Positions 18,814 through 20,372 of a DNA stretch of 20,372 nucleotides are shown here, piece by piece. The DNA comes from Choristocarpus tenellus KU-1152 (taxonomy: Eukaryota > Phaeophyceae): contig CAXNAD020000400.1 of the NCBI GenBank assembly GCA_964200185.2, positions 1-20,372 on the forward strand, read 5' to 3'. Every line of letters starts with the position of its first letter. Within the stretch, counting starts at the first letter, position 1. The notes beneath the pieces were generated by a model. The model was not told the origin of the DNA, did no database searches, and saw only the letters and a list, made by a program, of their open reading frames with translations. Made by a program: the position numbers and the translations under genes.

Positions 18814-20239
18814 CCCAGTTTAATGTGTTCAGACCACCTCTTGTCCCTATATTTTTTCCATCTTAAAAAAAAATTGCACTATGACTCTTTTTTTTTTTAA
18901 CAGGTTTGAAAAATAACAATAATTGACATCTTTTCTGTGGTTTACATGCTGACTCACCTATTGGTGTACAAGAATACCACTTGATTTTTTTTATTACAAT
19001 TAGTACAAGAGGGATCCATCAAGAAAGGTCATGTATATAGATCTCATCAGAAATGGTTTCAAAAAGGAAACTACCAATACCAAGGGAGATACGTGCATGC
19101 ATCCAGTCCATAAGCTATGATATCAAGATCCCAAGAAGGACATTAATTGTCCTGAGCGGGCACTGGTGTGGTGGTGTGGACGGCAGCATCCTCTCTGGCA
19201 TGACCTCTTGAGTCAATGTCGATTTGCATGACCGTTAGCCTGTTGCCAATGAAATATATACTATTTTCAAATTTAACATGCATGTGTGTACATATCGCTG
19301 AACATCAAGGATTTTCAGAATGGAAGAGTCTGCAAGAGCCATACATACGGGTGAGAAGGTAACCAATGGATTTCAACCTTTGGCTTCAATGTTGATACTC
19401 AATCACACTACTGGCCAAGGCATTTTTTTAAGACCATTCTGAACACTTTTTGTGTTTTTTGTGAGGATCCATACCTGACAGCGGCAGTGTACAGAAAATC
19501 GATCTAATGTTTTTTGGCAAGTTGTTGGGTTGAAACAAAAAATTTCAGTACATCTTATTTTTTGGGGTACAGGGTATATTTCCAATTCTAAGGAAATATA
19601 TGATACATGTTTAAATAGAAAAAAACTTCTTCCTGTATATAGTGCACATACACATATACAGTGTGAATAAAGAACATACTACAAGAATACGTATGACAGG
19701 CATTCTCGTATTGGTTGGAAGGGATACACTTGTAACCATACAGATAGTGATGGTTACGTGTTTTACGCCATATTGTGAATAGAGTTGTAGTGATTGTATC
19801 ACTATGGGTAGATTATGAGTACCAGGTTATCAAAATCGAAAATTGAGTGTAAAATTGATTGTAAAGTTTCAATTGTTTTTTCGCTCACTCTTACAAAAGC
19901 TGCATGTTCCGCTCTTGGAGTCCCACATTACTAGGTGTTTTGTACTTGCTTTGATGATAATGATAATAATATACTGTGGAGTAGTACTCCATACACACAA
20001 CATTTTTTTTTTCTAGTTGATTGAAATTGTAGTCATCAATAATGTGATAATGATAATGAAGAACGCATTCGATTCACAGCACTAGCAATGACCCTAACTG
20101 TGCTTGGCGGATCATGGTCATCAATACGTCATGCCTGGCATATTATAGGTTTTCTAGGAGGAATCAAATTTTCACCAGGTAGTACACTATTTATCTTGCG
20201 GAAGGAACTCTTCAATCATTCAATCATCATCTACACACA
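18814..20239. other. Mostly uncharacterised AT-rich region
   Basis: No gene could be assigned. Coding-like pieces on the minus strand occur at 19237-19146 (separate entry) and around 19500-19290, where an acceptor-bounded 30-nt piece and a following segment could join to read SIFCTLPLSDSSILKIL in compatible phase. These might be exons of one minus-strand gene, possibly the upstream part of the 18.5-kb gene, but no protein family is recognisable. Simple A/T and GATAAT runs are present near 18880-18900 and 19955-20060. Confidence 0.35.
19146..19237 (-). CDS. Possible terminal exon of an unknown minus-strand gene
   Basis: After an acceptor-like GGCAACAG, the frame reads LTVMQIDIDSRGHARED, continues through a Thr/Pro-rich end and stops at TAA. 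The stretch is richer in GC than its surroundings and its composition is protein-like. It shares no motif I recognise. The upstream donor of matching phase was not found, so the exon is suggestive only. Confidence 0.22.
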
Positions 20240-20369
20240 TAACAGCCGATTTCAAAAATTGAGGATGGAGCTTTTCATTGAGGACGGGCTTGACCCAAAA
20301 TTGATAACAGCCGATTTCAAAAATTGAGGATGGAGCTTTTCATTGAGGACGGGCTTGACCCAAAATTGA
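20240..20369. repeat. 65-bp tandem repeat, two perfect copies at window edge
   Basis: Units 20240-20304 and 20305-20369 are identical over 65 bp. Each begins TAACAGCCGATTTC and ends CCCAAAATTGA. The window ends three bases later, so more copies may follow. A plus-strand frame (20088-20327) runs through the first copy and stops in the second. On the minus strand both copies are open in one frame. Neither product is recognised. Confidence 0.95.
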
Positions 20370-20372
20370 CTG

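Noticed and set aside
20088-20327. 79-codon plus-strand frame at the right edge
   Set aside because: Not recognised, crosses the 65-bp repeat and changes frame between copies; there are no splice partners in the window, so not called as a gene.

Overview
The window is eukaryotic nuclear DNA, most likely from a photosynthetic stramenopile (ochrophyte alga). Three things support this. First, the genes are split by GT-AG introns of about 0.15 to 2.7 kb that are more AT-rich than the exons. Second, the main gene is a plant/diatom-type phytoene desaturase whose predicted N-terminus is a signal peptide followed by a GSA|FTP junction, like the ASAF-type bipartite plastid leaders of secondary red-lineage algae. 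Third, its protein sequence most resembles what I recall of diatom PDS. TTAGGG-type interstitial repeats also occur. I could not name a species.

Layout. 1-3566: no gene I can support with confidence; it holds three tandem repeats (33 bp x3, a ~230 bp decamer array, 14 bp x3) and short coding-like stretches. 3567-7660, minus strand: a complete eight-exon gene for a compact THP3/LENG8-type SAC3/GANP protein (344 aa), including one probable GC-AG intron. 7661-7925: a 265-bp divergent intergenic region with a TATA-like element and a perfect GC-rich inverted repeat. 7926-17318, plus strand: an eight-exon phytoene desaturase gene (590 aa if the last exon reads to its stop). Its two largest introns (2.7 and 2.0 kb) contain microsatellites, a 45-bp direct repeat and a telomere-like tract. 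17301-17595: a 20/21-bp minisatellite that supplies the stop codon of the PDS reading frame. About 18300-18813, minus strand: a convergent coding region in two frames, tentatively related to proteasome assembly chaperone 1. 19146-19237, minus strand: a short coding-like segment. 20240-20369: two perfect 65-bp direct repeats running to the window edge.

The PDS exons were joined by matching the conserved protein family and checking that every splice phase agrees; the same was done for THP3. PDS carries out the first committed desaturations of carotenoid synthesis in the plastid. THP3/LENG8 proteins act in nuclear mRNA metabolism. The two share a promoter region but have no obvious functional link. 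No prokaryotic operon, CRISPR array, rRNA, recognisable tRNA or intact transposable element was seen. The most notable points are a Cys in place of the nearly invariant Asp of the PDS C-terminal FAD-binding motif, the minisatellite at the PDS 3' end, and the unresolved minus-strand gene near 18.5 kb.
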